Assembly: GCF_001955715.1 (NCBI RefSeq)
Contig: NZ_CP019239.1
Coordinates: forward strand, 2,294,001 to 2,358,000
Direction: 5' to 3'
Length of the DNA: 64,000 nucleotides
Source of the DNA: Rhodoferax saidenbachensis
GTDB lineage: Bacteria > Pseudomonadota > Gammaproteobacteria > Burkholderiales > Burkholderiaceae_C
Shown: positions 1 to 8,460 of the stretch, one piece after another
Position numbering within the stretch: the first letter of the stretch is position 1
Layout: each line of letters starts with the position of its first letter
Notes under the pieces: generated by a model
What the model was told of the DNA's origin: nothing
Seen by the model: the letters and a program-made list of their open reading frames with translations, nothing else
Database searches by the model: none
Position numbers and translations under genes: made by a program

Positions 1-375
1 TTTGACCAACAATTCCCGGGCCTTGGCTTCAGCGTCTTTGCGGTTGCTCTTGCGCACACGCAGTGGGCCCAGCGCGACGTTTTCCAGCGTGCTCAGATGG
101 GGGAACAGGTTGAAGCTTTGAAACACCATGCCCACTTCCGCGCGCACTTTGGCAAGCTCCGGGCCTTTTTCCACCTTGAGGCCATCAACCAGTACGACCC
201 CACCCTGGTATTCCTCCAGCAGGTTGATGCAGCGGATGAGCGTGGACTTGCCAGAGCCCGATGGGCCGACCACCACGACCACTTCACCGGATCGGATATC
301 CAGATCGATATCGTGCAGCACTTCCACCGCGCCATAGGACTTGCGCAATTTTTGAATCTGTATGAGGGCTTGCAT
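1..375 (-). CDS. Polar amino-acid ABC transporter ATP-binding protein (partial)
   Basis: This is the ATPase that powers the importer whose permease and binding protein follow upstream. Only the first 125 residues are present; the gene runs off the left window edge. Walker A (GPSGSGKST) is at residues 37-45 and the Q-loop (MVFQSFNLFP) at about 83-92, typical of the GlnQ/HisP group. The signature motif, Walker B and H-loop lie outside the window. The ATG is 10 bp after the permease stop, so the gene is the third one of a binding protein-permease-ATPase operon. The substrate is unknown but probably a polar amino acid. Confidence 0.93.
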   Translation of the reverse strand, partial: MQALIQIQKLRKSYGAVEVLHDIDLDIRSGEVVVVVGPSGSGKSTLIRCINLLEEYQGGVVLVDGLKVEKGPELAKVRAEVGMVFQSFNLFPHLSTLENVALGPLRVRKSNRKDAEAKARELLVK

Positions 376-385
376 GGCGGCCTGG

Positions 386-1057
386 TTAACGTGTGTTCTT
401 GCTGTGGCGCGATTCAAAGTAGCTCACCAATCGCACCAGTGGCAACAGAATCAGGAGGTACAGGACTGCGGCCCCGATCAGGGGTGTCGGGTTCGCCGCC
501 AGGGCCTGCGCCTGGGTGGCTTGTTTGAGCAGATCGGGCATGGCCACGACCGAGGCCAAGGCTGTGTCCTTGAGCACGTTGATGCAATTGCTGGTCAACG
601 GCGGTACAACAATGCGGAACGCCTGCGGCAAGATGACATACCGCATGCTGCTGAAGAAGCCCAGACCGATGGCATCTGCCGCTTCGAACTGGCCTTTGGG
701 TATGGCTTCGATGCCCGCCCTGAAAATTTCTGCCGTGTACGCACACGACACCAGACTGATCGCCACCGCCGCGGATGCAAACGACGACATGCGGATGCCC
801 ACAAATGGCAGGGCGTAATAGACCAGCACCAGCAGCACCAGCAAAGGAATGGAGCGCAAGACATCGGTGTAGATGCGTGCGAGCGCTTGGACCGGGCCTG
901 CACCATAGAGGCGGGCCAATGCCATACCCAGCCCGGAGACCATCCCCGCAACAATGCTGACGACCCCCAGCATGATGGTGATCCAGAGTCCTTCCAGCAA
1001 CGCGGGAAGCGCGCCCACAAAAACGGACCAATTGAAGAATGTCTCAATCAAGCTCAT
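386..1057 (-). CDS. Amino-acid ABC transporter permease (HisM/GlnP family)
   Basis: Integral membrane permease of 223 residues, the usual length for HisMQ-type subunits. Several hydrophobic helices are visible, beginning at about residues 12-45. The EAA-type cytoplasmic loop that docks with the ATPase is seen around residues 125-150 (EAADAIGLGF followed by YVILPQAFR). It sits between the binding protein gene (66-bp gap) and the ATPase gene (10-bp gap) on the same strand. A single permease gene suggests a homodimeric channel. Family assignment is firm; substrate is inferred only from family. Confidence 0.93.
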   Translation of the reverse strand: MSLIETFFNWSVFVGALPALLEGLWITIMLGVVSIVAGMVSGLGMALARLYGAGPVQALARIYTDVLRSIPLLVLLVLVYYALPFVGIRMSSFASAAVAISLVSCAYTAEIFRAGIEAIPKGQFEAADAIGLGFFSSMRYVILPQAFRIVVPPLTSNCINVLKDTALASVVAMPDLLKQATQAQALAANPTPLIGAAVLYLLILLPLVRLVSYFESRHSKNTR

Positions 1058-1078
1058 GGCAGCTTTCTGTATTTAGGG

Positions 1079-1112
1079 ACCCGCGAGGCGCCCCGGAGGT
1101 TGCCTCGCGGGT
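1079..1112 (-). promoter_or_regulatory. Intra-operon hairpin between binding-protein and permease genes
   Basis: An 11-bp perfect inverted repeat (ACCCGCGAGGC at 1079-1089 and GCCTCGCGGGT at 1102-1112, 12-nt loop) occupies most of the 66-bp gap. No U-tract follows on the minus strand, so it is not a classical terminator. Hairpins here commonly protect the binding-protein mRNA from 3' decay and lower downstream expression. That role is an inference. Confidence 0.6.
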
Positions 1113-1123
1113 ATCCAACGCCC

Positions 1124-1918
1124 TTAGAGTTTGGGCACGTCCATCACTTTGACACTGGAAGAAGAGTCTGGTGGGGTGGACCCGAACCACTTTTTGTGGG
1201 TCGCAGCCACAAAGCCTTCTTTCTTCAGCGTGGTCAGGATGTCGTTGATCTTGGCCGCTTCGGCAAAGTTTTTGGCGAACATGAAGGAGTAGCGCTCGTT
1301 GGTGGGAATGCGTGCCGCAATCTTGTACTGGGGCTTGTCCTTGATGTAGTACTCCACGGCGGGAATATCACTGATGTAGCCGTCGATACGCCCAGCCGCC
1401 AGGTCCAACATCGCAGGTGCCAGTCCTTCGTAGCGCGAGATCTTGGCGATCTTCAGCTTCGCGGTGTTTTCAGTGGCATAGATGTCACCGGTAGATGCGG
1501 TATCCACGCCCACCGTCTTGCCAGAGAGGTCTTCCAGCTTATCGATTTTGGCTGTCTTCAACACCGACAGGGACTGGTCACTGTCGTAATACGGCTGGGC
1601 AAATGCCAGCGATTCCAGGCGCTTGGGCGTGATGGTGATGGAGGACACCGCGATCTGGATGCGGCCGGATTGCACCGCAGGGAACAGGCCGTTGAACGGA
1701 ATGTTCTCGATCTGCACCGTCTTGCCAGCCCGTTTGGCCACTTCATTCACCAAGTCAATCTCGAAACCGACAAACTTGCCGGAAGCATCCTGGAATTCCC
1801 AGGGCACATTGCCAATGTTGGCCCCGACCACCCAATCCGCCGCCATGGCAGAGCCAGCGGTAGTCGCAACCGCAACCATCGTGAGCACCAAGCGTGCTGC
1901 TAATCCTTTGAACTTCAT
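1124..1918 (-). CDS. Periplasmic amino-acid-binding protein (SBP_bac_3 family)
   Basis: Solute receptor of the importer encoded downstream, 264 residues. A Sec signal peptide is clear: basic KFKGLAAR, a hydrophobic core, and a likely cut after AGSAMA before ADW. Family features are FVGFEIDLVNEVAKR near residue 50, the ligand-contact stretch SSITITPKR, and the SGKTVGVDTAST hinge segment. The Ser/Thr-rich segment and following Arg are the usual alpha-amino-acid clamp. It is first in the operon, and an AT-rich promoter region lies upstream. Ligand identity cannot be read from the sequence. Confidence 0.94.
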   Translation of the reverse strand: MKFKGLAARLVLTMVAVATTAGSAMAADWVVGANIGNVPWEFQDASGKFVGFEIDLVNEVAKRAGKTVQIENIPFNGLFPAVQSGRIQIAVSSITITPKRLESLAFAQPYYDSDQSLSVLKTAKIDKLEDLSGKTVGVDTASTGDIYATENTAKLKIAKISRYEGLAPAMLDLAAGRIDGYISDIPAVEYYIKDKPQYKIAARIPTNERYSFMFAKNFAEAAKINDILTTLKKEGFVAATHKKWFGSTPPDSSSSVKVMDVPKL

Positions 1919-2040
1919 AGCGTCTTACTCCAAGTATTCAATGACAGATATGGCCGCGCCGGAAACCCGGTGGCCTCGGTCCATCACCCGCTCCTGCTTG
2001 ATTTCCATGGAACATCGGATGGATGCATGACCATACCAAA

Positions 2041-2090
2041 ATGAACTATTTATATCAATATTTATTTTAATGAATTATTTGATTCATTTT
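2041..2090 (-). promoter_or_regulatory. AT-rich promoter region with palindrome upstream of the amino-acid importer
   Basis: This stretch is strikingly AT-rich against a GC-rich background and lies about 120-170 bp upstream of the binding-protein start. It contains a perfect inverted repeat, AATGAAT (2069-2075) and ATTCATT (2082-2088) with a 6-nt spacer, a plausible operator. The rest of the 1919-2321 gap holds only this region and one family repeat; I see no gene in it. Confidence 0.45.
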
Positions 2091-2239
2091 GGTGCGCAAT
2101 GTGGGACTGCACCGGTTTGACGCAGATGCCGCACCAAACCGGGCCATAACACCAGGGTAGAACCGGGCAGCCAGGTGATTGCCCAGGCCACACAGCGCCT
2201 GCTGGCCCAACGTGCGTGGAAACTGCAAGGGCACAAAAT

Positions 2240-2297
2240 GCTATTGAATTTATAGCTTCTTGCGCAGCCCCCGTGCGGGCTAGAGCCCGATTTGATG
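2240..2297 (+). repeat. Comamonadaceae intergenic repeat, copy 1
   Basis: First of seven copies in the window. The pattern is an AT-rich half (GCTATTGAATT-TATAGCT), a TGCGCA-like centre, then GGGCTAGAG and CAATTT-like blocks. The AT-rich half is itself an inverted repeat (AGCTAT...ATAGCT-like). It lies between two minus-strand genes. Confidence 0.75.
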
Positions 2298-2321
2298 CGT
2301 AAAAGCGGATGGAGCGCAGGT

Positions 2322-3221
2322 CTAGCCGACCCGCAGTGAAGCCGCTTTTGCAAATGCGCGTGCGGTGATCATTGAATTGCACACCCCGCACACGGCAATC
2401 ACCAGTATCCCCGCCCAGGCCACGGCGTCAGGGACGTGGTCGAAGATCACCCAGCCACACAGCGTGGCGAATGCAATTTGGGTGTACAGGTAAGGCGTGA
2501 TGACCGCCGCAGACGCATGCATGTAGGCCCGAATCAGCATCAGGTGCCCAAAGGTTCCCAGGAAGCCGACCAGCACAAACCAGGGCCAATGCGCCAGCAG
2601 CGCAGGGGTGCTCCAGCTGAAGATGACGACCGGAGTCATGAGCAGCGCCCCGACCAACCCGGTGAAGAAATGCGTGGTGTAGGGGTTTTCATCAGCGCTC
2701 ATTTGGCTGGTCAGCATTTGGAACCAGGCGTAGGTGGTCACCAGCAGCGCGGGGAACAACAGGGCCCAGCCAAATACTTTGCCCCCTGGCCGAATGACCA
2801 GCAGCACGCCCAGAAAACCGAACAGCATCAACACCCACCGCGTGCGGGAGACCGGGGTTTTCAGTACCAGCGCAGCCAGCACCACCGCTACCAGCGGGGT
2901 CAACATCACGATGGCGGTGAACTCTCCGACCGGCAATTGTTGCAAGCCGAAGAACGAGCAGGCACTGGTCACCAGCAGCAGCGTTCCACGCAGGGCCTGG
3001 AAGCGGGGGTTGGCTGTTTTGAACAATCCGCCGCGCTGCACAGGAAACCGCATCGCAAAGGTCACCACCGCTTGAAATGCATAACGAAACCACAACAGCA
3101 TCAGCACCGGTACCAGCGTGGTGGCATGTTTGGTTGCCGTGTCGAGTGCCGCAAAAGCGAACGTCGCCAGAATGATCAACAGGATGCCGATGCCCTGTCG
3201 CGTTCGCCAGAATGAATTCAT
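2322..3221 (-). CDS. EamA/DMT-superfamily transporter
   Basis: Inner-membrane protein of 299 residues with about ten hydrophobic helices arranged as two EamA repeats, the normal size for the drug/metabolite transporter superfamily. Repeat 1 covers about residues 10-145 and ends near VSRTRWVLMLFGFLGVLLVI. Repeat 2 covers about 150-285. Family members export amino acids, metabolites or drugs; the substrate here is unknown. It stands alone: the next minus-strand gene upstream ends 55 bp away and the downstream gap is 400 bp. Confidence 0.88.
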   Translation of the reverse strand: MNSFWRTRQGIGILLIILATFAFAALDTATKHATTLVPVLMLLWFRYAFQAVVTFAMRFPVQRGGLFKTANPRFQALRGTLLLVTSACSFFGLQQLPVGEFTAIVMLTPLVAVVLAALVLKTPVSRTRWVLMLFGFLGVLLVIRPGGKVFGWALLFPALLVTTYAWFQMLTSQMSADENPYTTHFFTGLVGALLMTPVVIFSWSTPALLAHWPWFVLVGFLGTFGHLMLIRAYMHASAAVITPYLYTQIAFATLCGWVIFDHVPDAVAWAGILVIAVCGVCNSMITARAFAKAASLRVG

Positions 3222-3276
3222 GGCCTGATGATACTGAGCGACAAAGGCTGACGTGTGTCAGACCGCCAGAACCCAC

Positions 3277-4140
3277 TCACAGACCATTGCAACTCTGCGC
3301 CAGCCAGTCCCGAAACGCCAGCATCGCATCACTCTCGCGGCGCGTCTTGAGCCGTGTCAGCCAATAACTGCCCAACTCCACCTGCGTGTCGAACAGGCAA
3401 ACCAGACGCCCGCCCCGCAGGTCGCGGCTGAACAGGCGCACCGGCAGCAGCGCCACCCCAGACCCTTGCGCGGCCGCATCGGCCAGCACCAGCGACGAAT
3501 CAAACATGGGCCCGGTCAACAGCGGCGGCTCCAGCCCAGCCGCCTGGAACCAGGCCAGCCATTCATCCGTGCGGTACGAGCGCAACAGGGTTTCGCGCCC
3601 CAGGTCACGGATGGCGTGGATACGGCTTGCCATGGACGGCGCACACACCGGCGCCAGTGGAGCGGACAACAGGTGAACGGCTTCCGTGCCGTGCCAGTGG
3701 CCGTCGCCAAAACGAATGGCGTAGTCCAGGCCATCCCCGGCCAGGTCCACCCGGTTGTTGTTGGTGAACAGCCGCAGCTCCACAAACGGATGCCGCGTTT
3801 GAAACTCACGCATGCGCGGCAGCAGCCAGCCCACCGCAAAGGTACCTACCACCCCGACGGAGAGCACTTCTTTCTTGTGTGTGGCCTTGAAGGTCTCCAG
3901 TGTGGATTCAATGCGTTCAAACGCGTCCACCAGCACAGGCAGCAAGGCCATGCCTTCATCGGTCAGGGCCAGACCTTTGGGCACGCGCCTGAACAACTTC
4001 TTGCCCAACCGGTCTTCCAGATTCTTCACGTGCTGGCTCACTGCGGTCTGCGTCAGGTGCAGTTCCAGCCCCGCGCGGGTAAAGCTCAGATGGCGCGCAG
4101 AGACCTCAAAGGCGCGCAAGGCATTCAGCGGCAAATCCAT
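3277..4140 (-). CDS. ampR: AmpR-like LysR-family regulator of beta-lactamase
   Basis: LysR regulator of 287 residues. I chose the start at MDLPLNALRAF, which matches the family N-terminus; an upstream ATG would add 11 unlikely residues. The helix-turn-helix (RHLSFTRAGLELHLTQTAVS then QHVKNLE) is near residues 20-50. The effector domain carries GVVGTFAVGWLLPR, NNNRVDLAGDGLDYAIRFG and LGSYWLTRL, blocks that I recognise from AmpR. In known systems AmpR senses cell-wall muropeptides and activates a divergent beta-lactamase gene, and such a gene lies immediately opposite, 99 bp away. Regulation of that gene is therefore strongly inferred. Confidence 0.88.
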   Translation of the reverse strand: MDLPLNALRAFEVSARHLSFTRAGLELHLTQTAVSQHVKNLEDRLGKKLFRRVPKGLALTDEGMALLPVLVDAFERIESTLETFKATHKKEVLSVGVVGTFAVGWLLPRMREFQTRHPFVELRLFTNNNRVDLAGDGLDYAIRFGDGHWHGTEAVHLLSAPLAPVCAPSMASRIHAIRDLGRETLLRSYRTDEWLAWFQAAGLEPPLLTGPMFDSSLVLADAAAQGSGVALLPVRLFSRDLRGGRLVCLFDTQVELGSYWLTRLKTRRESDAMLAFRDWLAQSCNGL

Positions 4141-4239
4141 AGTGACCCAAGTTTTTCTTTGGCTAAAGCCCAATTATTCCCGTTTGAACAACCCCTCTGC
4201 CATTCTTATGATTCGCCTCTTTTCAGAGGAAACACCACG
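4141..4239. promoter_or_regulatory. ampR/beta-lactamase divergent promoter-operator region
   Basis: A 99-bp gap separates the two divergent start codons. It contains an imperfect dyad of LysR type, TTGGCTAAAGCCCAA at 4159-4173, close to the regulator start. A ribosome binding site AGAGGA (4225-4230) precedes the beta-lactamase ATG. I could not find the classical enterobacterial AmpR box, so the exact operator is uncertain. Confidence 0.5.
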
Positions 4240-5115
4240 ATGCACCGACGCAGCTTCTCCGCAGCCCTGGCCTATATGGCCTTGGGCAGTAGCGCCCTTT
4301 TGCCCAAGAATAGTTTTGCCAGTAGCCGACAAACCCAGATCACGGCGGCACTGCAAAAACTGGAGGCACAAGCCCAGGGCCGTTTGGGCGTCCACCTACT
4401 AGACACCGCTTCTGGCCAGGAATACGGCTACCGCTCGGACGAGCGTTTCATGATGCTCAGCTCCTTCAAGTTATTGGCAAGCGCTCTGGTGCTGGCGCGT
4501 GCCGACCGCGGCCAGGAATCACTGGAGCGGCGCATTCGCTACGGCCGGCAGGATCTGGTGCCATGGTCCCCGGTAACCGAGGCGCATGTGGATGGCGAAG
4601 GACTCACGCTGGCGCAGCTCTGCCATGCCACCATCACCACCAGCGACAACACCGCTGCCAACCTCATCCTGGCCAGTTATGGCGGCCCCCAAGCGCTCAC
4701 TGCATTTGCTCGCCAACTGGGCGACACGGTCACGCGCCTGGACCGCAAAGAGCCTGAACTCAATGTCCGCAAAGGCATTCTGGATACCACCTCGCCCCGC
4801 GCCATGGCCAAGACCCTGCAAACGCTGCTGCTGGGTAACGCGCTGTCATCCCCGTCGCGCCAACTGCTCCAACAATGGATGCTGGCCAACACCACAGGCG
4901 GGAAACGGCTTAAAGCTGGCCTTCCAGAAGGCTGGGGCATTGGCGACAAGACAGGCACCAACAAAACCAGCGCCAACGACATCGGCATCCTGCTGCCACC
5001 ACAAGGCGCGCCCATGGTGGTCACAGCCTACCTGGCCGATAGCGCAGTCAGTAGCCAGCGCAGGGAGGATGCGATTGCCGAAGTGGCCCGCGTGGTCGCC
5101 GGGATTCTGCGGTAA
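4240..5115 (+). CDS. Class A (serine) beta-lactamase
   Basis: Periplasmic enzyme of 291 residues that hydrolyses beta-lactam rings. All class A landmarks are present: the active-site SSFK (Ser74-Lys77), SDN at 135-137, the omega-loop EPELN at 171-175 with the general-base Glu, and KTG at 237-239. The N-terminus MHRRSFSAAL has a twin-arginine RRxF followed by a hydrophobic stretch, so Tat export is possible. The start is set by this signal peptide and an upstream AGAGGA; the reading frame is open further upstream but that part is antisense to the regulator. It is divergent from the ampR-like gene, indicating inducible expression. The spectrum cannot be predicted from the sequence alone. Confidence 0.95.
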   Translation: MHRRSFSAALAYMALGSSALLPKNSFASSRQTQITAALQKLEAQAQGRLGVHLLDTASGQEYGYRSDERFMMLSSFKLLASALVLARADRGQESLERRIRYGRQDLVPWSPVTEAHVDGEGLTLAQLCHATITTSDNTAANLILASYGGPQALTAFARQLGDTVTRLDRKEPELNVRKGILDTTSPRAMAKTLQTLLLGNALSSPSRQLLQQWMLANTTGGKRLKAGLPEGWGIGDKTGTNKTSANDIGILLPPQGAPMVVTAYLADSAVSSQRREDAIAEVARVVAGILR

Positions 5116-5118
5116 TCC

Positions 5119-5176
5119 GCTATTGAATTGATAGCTTGTCGCGCATATTCCATAAGGGCCAGAGACCAATTTGGCA
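5119..5176 (+). repeat. Comamonadaceae intergenic repeat, copy 2
   Basis: Begins 3 bp after the beta-lactamase stop codon with GCTATTGAATTGATAGCTTG, followed by an AAGGGCCAGAG block and CAATTTGGC. This is a close match to the other copies and lies in the same orientation. Confidence 0.78.
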
Positions 5177-5637
5177 CTGAAATACGCGTGACACGCTGCT
5201 TCGGGATACCCGCTGGCGCCCACACCAGCCCGATTGAAAGCACGGTCCGAAGAGAATCCGGTGTCTTGATGCACTGATCGCGGTTAAACTCGGCACGCCG
5301 TTGCAATTTGCTTACCTTTGCAGCGGCTGTAGTCTGACTGGGGCTGCGGCGCCCCAAGCGCCCCTCCCCGCACCTCTTTGGCTGGTTGTCCCGGCCCTCC
5401 CGGTTGTCAAACTCCCCCAGCGGCGAGCTTTACTTCCGGTCCCATTTTTCCCCTCTGTGACCGAACCCTGACTGGGGTCCCATCACCGGATTCATCTCTG
5501 GCTTTGGAACCCCGTTGACCCTGCATGCTTGGCTGTGGCCAGGTATCAGTTCCGTGGATGGCTTGTCACCAAGACCATCCTTCCCCCTGCGTGGTGCGGC
5601 TCTTTTCAACCGCCCCGCATTTTTGAAAGATACCCAC
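5177..5637 (+). other. Long non-coding leader upstream of the RNA-binding protein gene
   Basis: About 460 bp without a credible gene separate the repeat from the RRM protein start. The stretch 5340-5600 is rich in C and pyrimidine runs and has several short GC hairpins, for example around 5468-5495. RNA-binding glycine-rich proteins of this type often have long structured 5' leaders that control their own expression. Whether this is a transcribed leader cannot be told without RNA data. Confidence 0.35.
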
Positions 5638-5970
5638 ATGGGCAAGAAACTTTACGTCGGCAACCTCTCCTACTCGGTAGATGACCAATCCCTGAACCAG
5701 AACTTTTCCGACTTTGGCACCGTTTCGTCGGCCAAGGTCATGACAGACCGCGACAGCGGCCGCTCCAAAGGCTTCGGCTTTGTGGAAATGTCCAGCGAAG
5801 CAGAAGCCCAAGCCGCCATCAGCGGCATGCACGGCAAATCCGTCGATGGCCGCGACATGGTCGTGAATGAAGCCCGCCCAATGGAACCACGTACCGGCGG
5901 CGGCGGCGGTGGTGGATACGGCGGTGGTGGTGGTGGCGGCGGTTACGGCGGTGGCCGTAACAGCTACTAA
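5638..5970 (+). CDS. RRM-domain glycine-rich RNA-binding protein
   Basis: Cytoplasmic protein of 110 residues with one RNA recognition motif. RNP2 is LYVGNL at residues 5-10 and RNP1 is SKGFGFVEM at 43-51. After residue 82 comes a glycine-rich tail (runs of Gly broken by Tyr) ending GGRNSY. This architecture matches the small cyanobacterial/betaproteobacterial Rbp family, which binds single-stranded RNA and is often cold-induced. The start is at MGKKLYV; the longer open frame upstream is leader. A strong terminator follows 18 bp after the stop, so it is monocistronic at the 3' side. Confidence 0.93.
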   Translation: MGKKLYVGNLSYSVDDQSLNQNFSDFGTVSSAKVMTDRDSGRSKGFGFVEMSSEAEAQAAISGMHGKSVDGRDMVVNEARPMEPRTGGGGGGGYGGGGGGGGYGGGRNSY

Positions 5971-5987
5971 AAGCTGAGCACCCTATG

Positions 5988-6015
5988 AAAAACCGGCCTT
6001 CTGGCCGGTTTTTTT
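5988..6015 (+). terminator. Rho-independent terminator of the RRM protein gene
   Basis: The 8-bp stem AACCGGCC (5991-5998) and GGCCGGTT (6003-6010) has a TTCT loop and is followed by a run of T. The A-run on the left makes it potentially bidirectional, which would also serve the convergent transglutaminase-like gene that ends at 6047. Confidence 0.9.
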
Positions 6016-6046
6016 ATGCGCGTTCAAAACGCAAAACGATCCCCCC

Positions 6047-6940
6047 TCAAGAGGCCGCGTTGCGCACCTGCACATCCACATCCATACCCAAATAGTCGGA
6101 CGCATTGCCGTACCAACTGCCACGCACCGGTGACGCCAGGCTGGCGTGGCGGGCCACCCCCACACGGATCAGGTCCGAGCCACCCACCAGATTGTTGGTC
6201 GGGTCAAACGGTATCCACCCCGCACTGGGCAAGTACACCTGCAGCCACGCATGCGTGGAGCCCAGGCTGAAGCCGGGCAAGCTGCCGTCGTCCAGTGACG
6301 GCATGTACAGATACCCCGACACAAAACGCGCGGCATAGTCGAGCTGGCGCACGGCTTCGATCATCAGGGTAGCGAAGTCGCGACAGGTCCCGCTTTGCCA
6401 GCGCAAGGTGTCGTACGGTGTTTGCACCCCTTCGTCGTAGCGGGCGCGGTACTGGAAGGTATTGCGGATGAACTGCGTCATGGCCACCAGCAGCTCCCGC
6501 GCACCGGTGTTGCCCGTGGGCGCTACGAAACCCTGCGCCCAAGCCATCAGGCTGCCATCGGGGTCGTCGTAATACGGTTGCAGGTAGTGCGCCAGCGCGA
6601 TACGCTCTTCGGCCTCGTAGGCAAACGGATACGACTGCGCGCGCGGGTCCAGTGCAAAGTCCAGCGCCCGTGTGCCGGTGTGCTCCACCGAATAGTGGCA
6701 CACCACCTTGAACTCTGCGGCCGGGCTTTGCGGCTGCACCAGCGCCACCGAATTCGAATACGCATCCTGAATCAGCCGCACATCCAGTGGCTCGGGCGTG
6801 ACCTCCATGGACGTTGCAAGTACCCGCAGGTCATGGCTGTCACGGGGCCGAAAAAGCACCTGGTGCAGGCCCAGCATGACGGGCTGAGCGTAGCGGTAGT
6901 GTGTGGTGTGGGTGATGTCGAATACGGGCATACCCCGCAT
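6047..6940 (-). CDS. Transglutaminase-like cysteine peptidase-fold protein
   Basis: Protein of 297 residues with a bacterial transglutaminase N-terminal beta domain (about residues 5-90, TTHYRYAQPV and FRPRDSHDLR) and a transglutaminase-like core. The catalytic triad is readable as Cys186 in SGTCRDFA, His230 in STHAWLQ and Asp246 in PFDPTNN. Proteins of this type are usually cytoplasmic proteases, amidases or peptide-modifying enzymes. No signal peptide is present. A start three codons later (MPVFDITH) is equally possible and neither has a strong ribosome binding site. It is divergent from the membrane-protein gene at 7073. Confidence 0.85.
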   Translation of the reverse strand: MRGMPVFDITHTTHYRYAQPVMLGLHQVLFRPRDSHDLRVLATSMEVTPEPLDVRLIQDAYSNSVALVQPQSPAAEFKVVCHYSVEHTGTRALDFALDPRAQSYPFAYEAEERIALAHYLQPYYDDPDGSLMAWAQGFVAPTGNTGARELLVAMTQFIRNTFQYRARYDEGVQTPYDTLRWQSGTCRDFATLMIEAVRQLDYAARFVSGYLYMPSLDDGSLPGFSLGSTHAWLQVYLPSAGWIPFDPTNNLVGGSDLIRVGVARHASLASPVRGSWYGNASDYLGMDVDVQVRNAAS

Positions 6941-7072
6941 GGTGGGGCATGTCGGCCGCTGGGTCTGTCTGCTGTCGCACAGTCGGCGGTAGGGGCCGCG
7001 AGGTTTAATCTGCGTAAATCAACGGCCCATAACCAACTGCCCATCCATGTTCGTTCCATCAGGAGACAACCC

Positions 7073-7564
7073 ATGAAACTGCCCTCTTTGTTATTGCTAC
7101 TCGTGCTGGCCGTGATCGCCACGTTCGCGGCGTTGAACTGGGGCGTCTTCGTGTCCCCCACCGATTTGTCCCTCGGCTACACCACGGTCTATATGCCCTT
7201 GGGCCTGCTGATGCTGGGCCTGCTGGCCGCAGTGACCACTCTGTTCCTGGCGTTCGTGGTTTACCTTCAGGGCTCTGTTCTTTTTGAGGCACGCCGCCAT
7301 GCGCGCGAACTGCAAGCAAACCGAGGCCTGGCCGATCGCGCAGAAGCCTCCCGGTTCACGGAGCTGCGCATCTTTCTGGAAGCGGAAATGGCCAAACAAT
7401 CGGCTGAGCAGACCAACTCCAAAGACGCCCTCCTCGCCCGCATCGACACGCTCCAACAGGAGCTACGCTCCTATGTGGAGCAATCCGGCAACACCTTGGC
7501 GGCCTATATGGGAGAGCTGGAGGATCGTTTGGAAAAGGGTGCGATACCGCCCTCTGTGCGATAG
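7073..7564 (+). CDS. Two-helix inner-membrane protein with coiled-coil tail (LapA-like)
   Basis: 163-residue protein with two hydrophobic helices (about residues 2-24 and 42-68) and a charged, helical C-terminal part (about 70-160) with coiled-coil character. The arrangement resembles the LapA/DUF1049 family involved in envelope assembly, but similarity is general rather than diagnostic. The start is fixed by AGGAGA at 7061-7066, 6 bp before the ATG. The function is unknown. Confidence 0.75.
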   Translation: MKLPSLLLLLVLAVIATFAALNWGVFVSPTDLSLGYTTVYMPLGLLMLGLLAAVTTLFLAFVVYLQGSVLFEARRHARELQANRGLADRAEASRFTELRIFLEAEMAKQSAEQTNSKDALLARIDTLQQELRSYVEQSGNTLAAYMGELEDRLEKGAIPPSVR

Positions 7565-7636
7565 ACAGACATTCGCGGAGCGGCAGACACAGCCGCTTCG
7601 GCTGCATCACCCCGGCCTCTTCAGGCCATTCGTTTT

Positions 7637-7694
7637 GCTATTGAATTAGTAGCTGCTTGCGCATACTCTATAAGGGCTAGAGGCGAATTGGCAT
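7637..7694 (+). repeat. Comamonadaceae intergenic repeat, copy 3
   Basis: GCTATTGAATTAGTAGCTGC followed by TTGCGCATA, AAGGGCTAGAG and GAATTGGC. It lies in the gap 7565-7847, which otherwise shows no gene. Confidence 0.78.
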
Positions 7695-7847
7695 CTTAAT
7701 CTCGCTTATGAGACGCCGGGCACACGGCCATATACTGTCGAAAAGACAAGTAGAAACAATTACTTAGATGCTGCAAAGACGGCGCGCTTGACGAAACATC
7801 TGGTCATTTCATTCCACACTTTTGCGATCAATATCAAGTTAAGCATT

Positions 7848-8444
7848 ATGGAAACAGCCCCCGGTACGGCCACGCTTCGACTCACTAAGTTCGATGTCGC
7901 GGAGCGGCAACTACTTCAGTCGATTCGTATGTTTTTTGCAGAGGAAGATGAAGTCTCAATTCACACCTTATCGGAGGCCGCAGCTCAAGTTCTTCACGAC
8001 ATTGGCAAGAAGGAGAATGTCACCAGCATCCTGCGCGATTCCAGCAGAATTCGTCCTGAGCGCAAAGCAGAGTGGTTAGCCATCGTGTTCAGCTCACGCA
8101 ATTTCTTCAAACATGCAGACCGAGACAAAGATCAAATCCACGACTTCAAGTCGACCTTTAACGACTTCTCCCTTCTGGACGCGGTGAACATGTACGCCAC
8201 ACTCAAGAAACGTTGGACGCCCGAAACATTTATGTTCATGTTGTGGTTTGGGCTCGCGCATCCGCAGCTTGTGCAGGAGAACTCCGACTTTCCGGAAATC
8301 TTGGAGAGAATTCAAATCAACTACAAGTCAGCGCGGCCAGACAACAAAAAGTTCTTTGCAGAAATCATCGACGCTCTCCGAGAAGATGGAACTTCTGCGC
8401 CCAACTTCAGCTTGTCCTACGGGGCACCCGAGAAAGACGCCTAG
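7848..8444 (+). CDS. Conserved hypothetical protein
   Basis: 198-residue soluble protein, mostly helical by composition, with no signal peptide and no membrane helix. The start METAPGTATLRL is chosen because the only upstream in-frame start is a TTG 60 bp earlier without a ribosome binding site. The segment AERQLLQSIRMFF followed by SIHTLSEAAAQVLHDI looks familiar from uncharacterised proteins that recur in accessory regions, but I cannot name a domain. GC content is lower than in neighbouring genes, and it is bracketed by two copies of the family repeat, so it may be acquired. Function unknown. Confidence 0.65.
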   Translation: METAPGTATLRLTKFDVAERQLLQSIRMFFAEEDEVSIHTLSEAAAQVLHDIGKKENVTSILRDSSRIRPERKAEWLAIVFSSRNFFKHADRDKDQIHDFKSTFNDFSLLDAVNMYATLKKRWTPETFMFMLWFGLAHPQLVQENSDFPEILERIQINYKSARPDNKKFFAEIIDALREDGTSAPNFSLSYGAPEKDA

Positions 8445-8460
8445 CTTTACGAGTGTTGCG

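Noticed and set aside
362..1903. A 513-codon plus-strand frame across the amino-acid importer genes
   Set aside because: It spans two real minus-strand genes and their gap, with shadow-like composition.
4141..4239. Classical enterobacterial AmpR box
   Set aside because: No good match was found, only an imperfect dyad, so I list the gap as a candidate region instead of a defined box.
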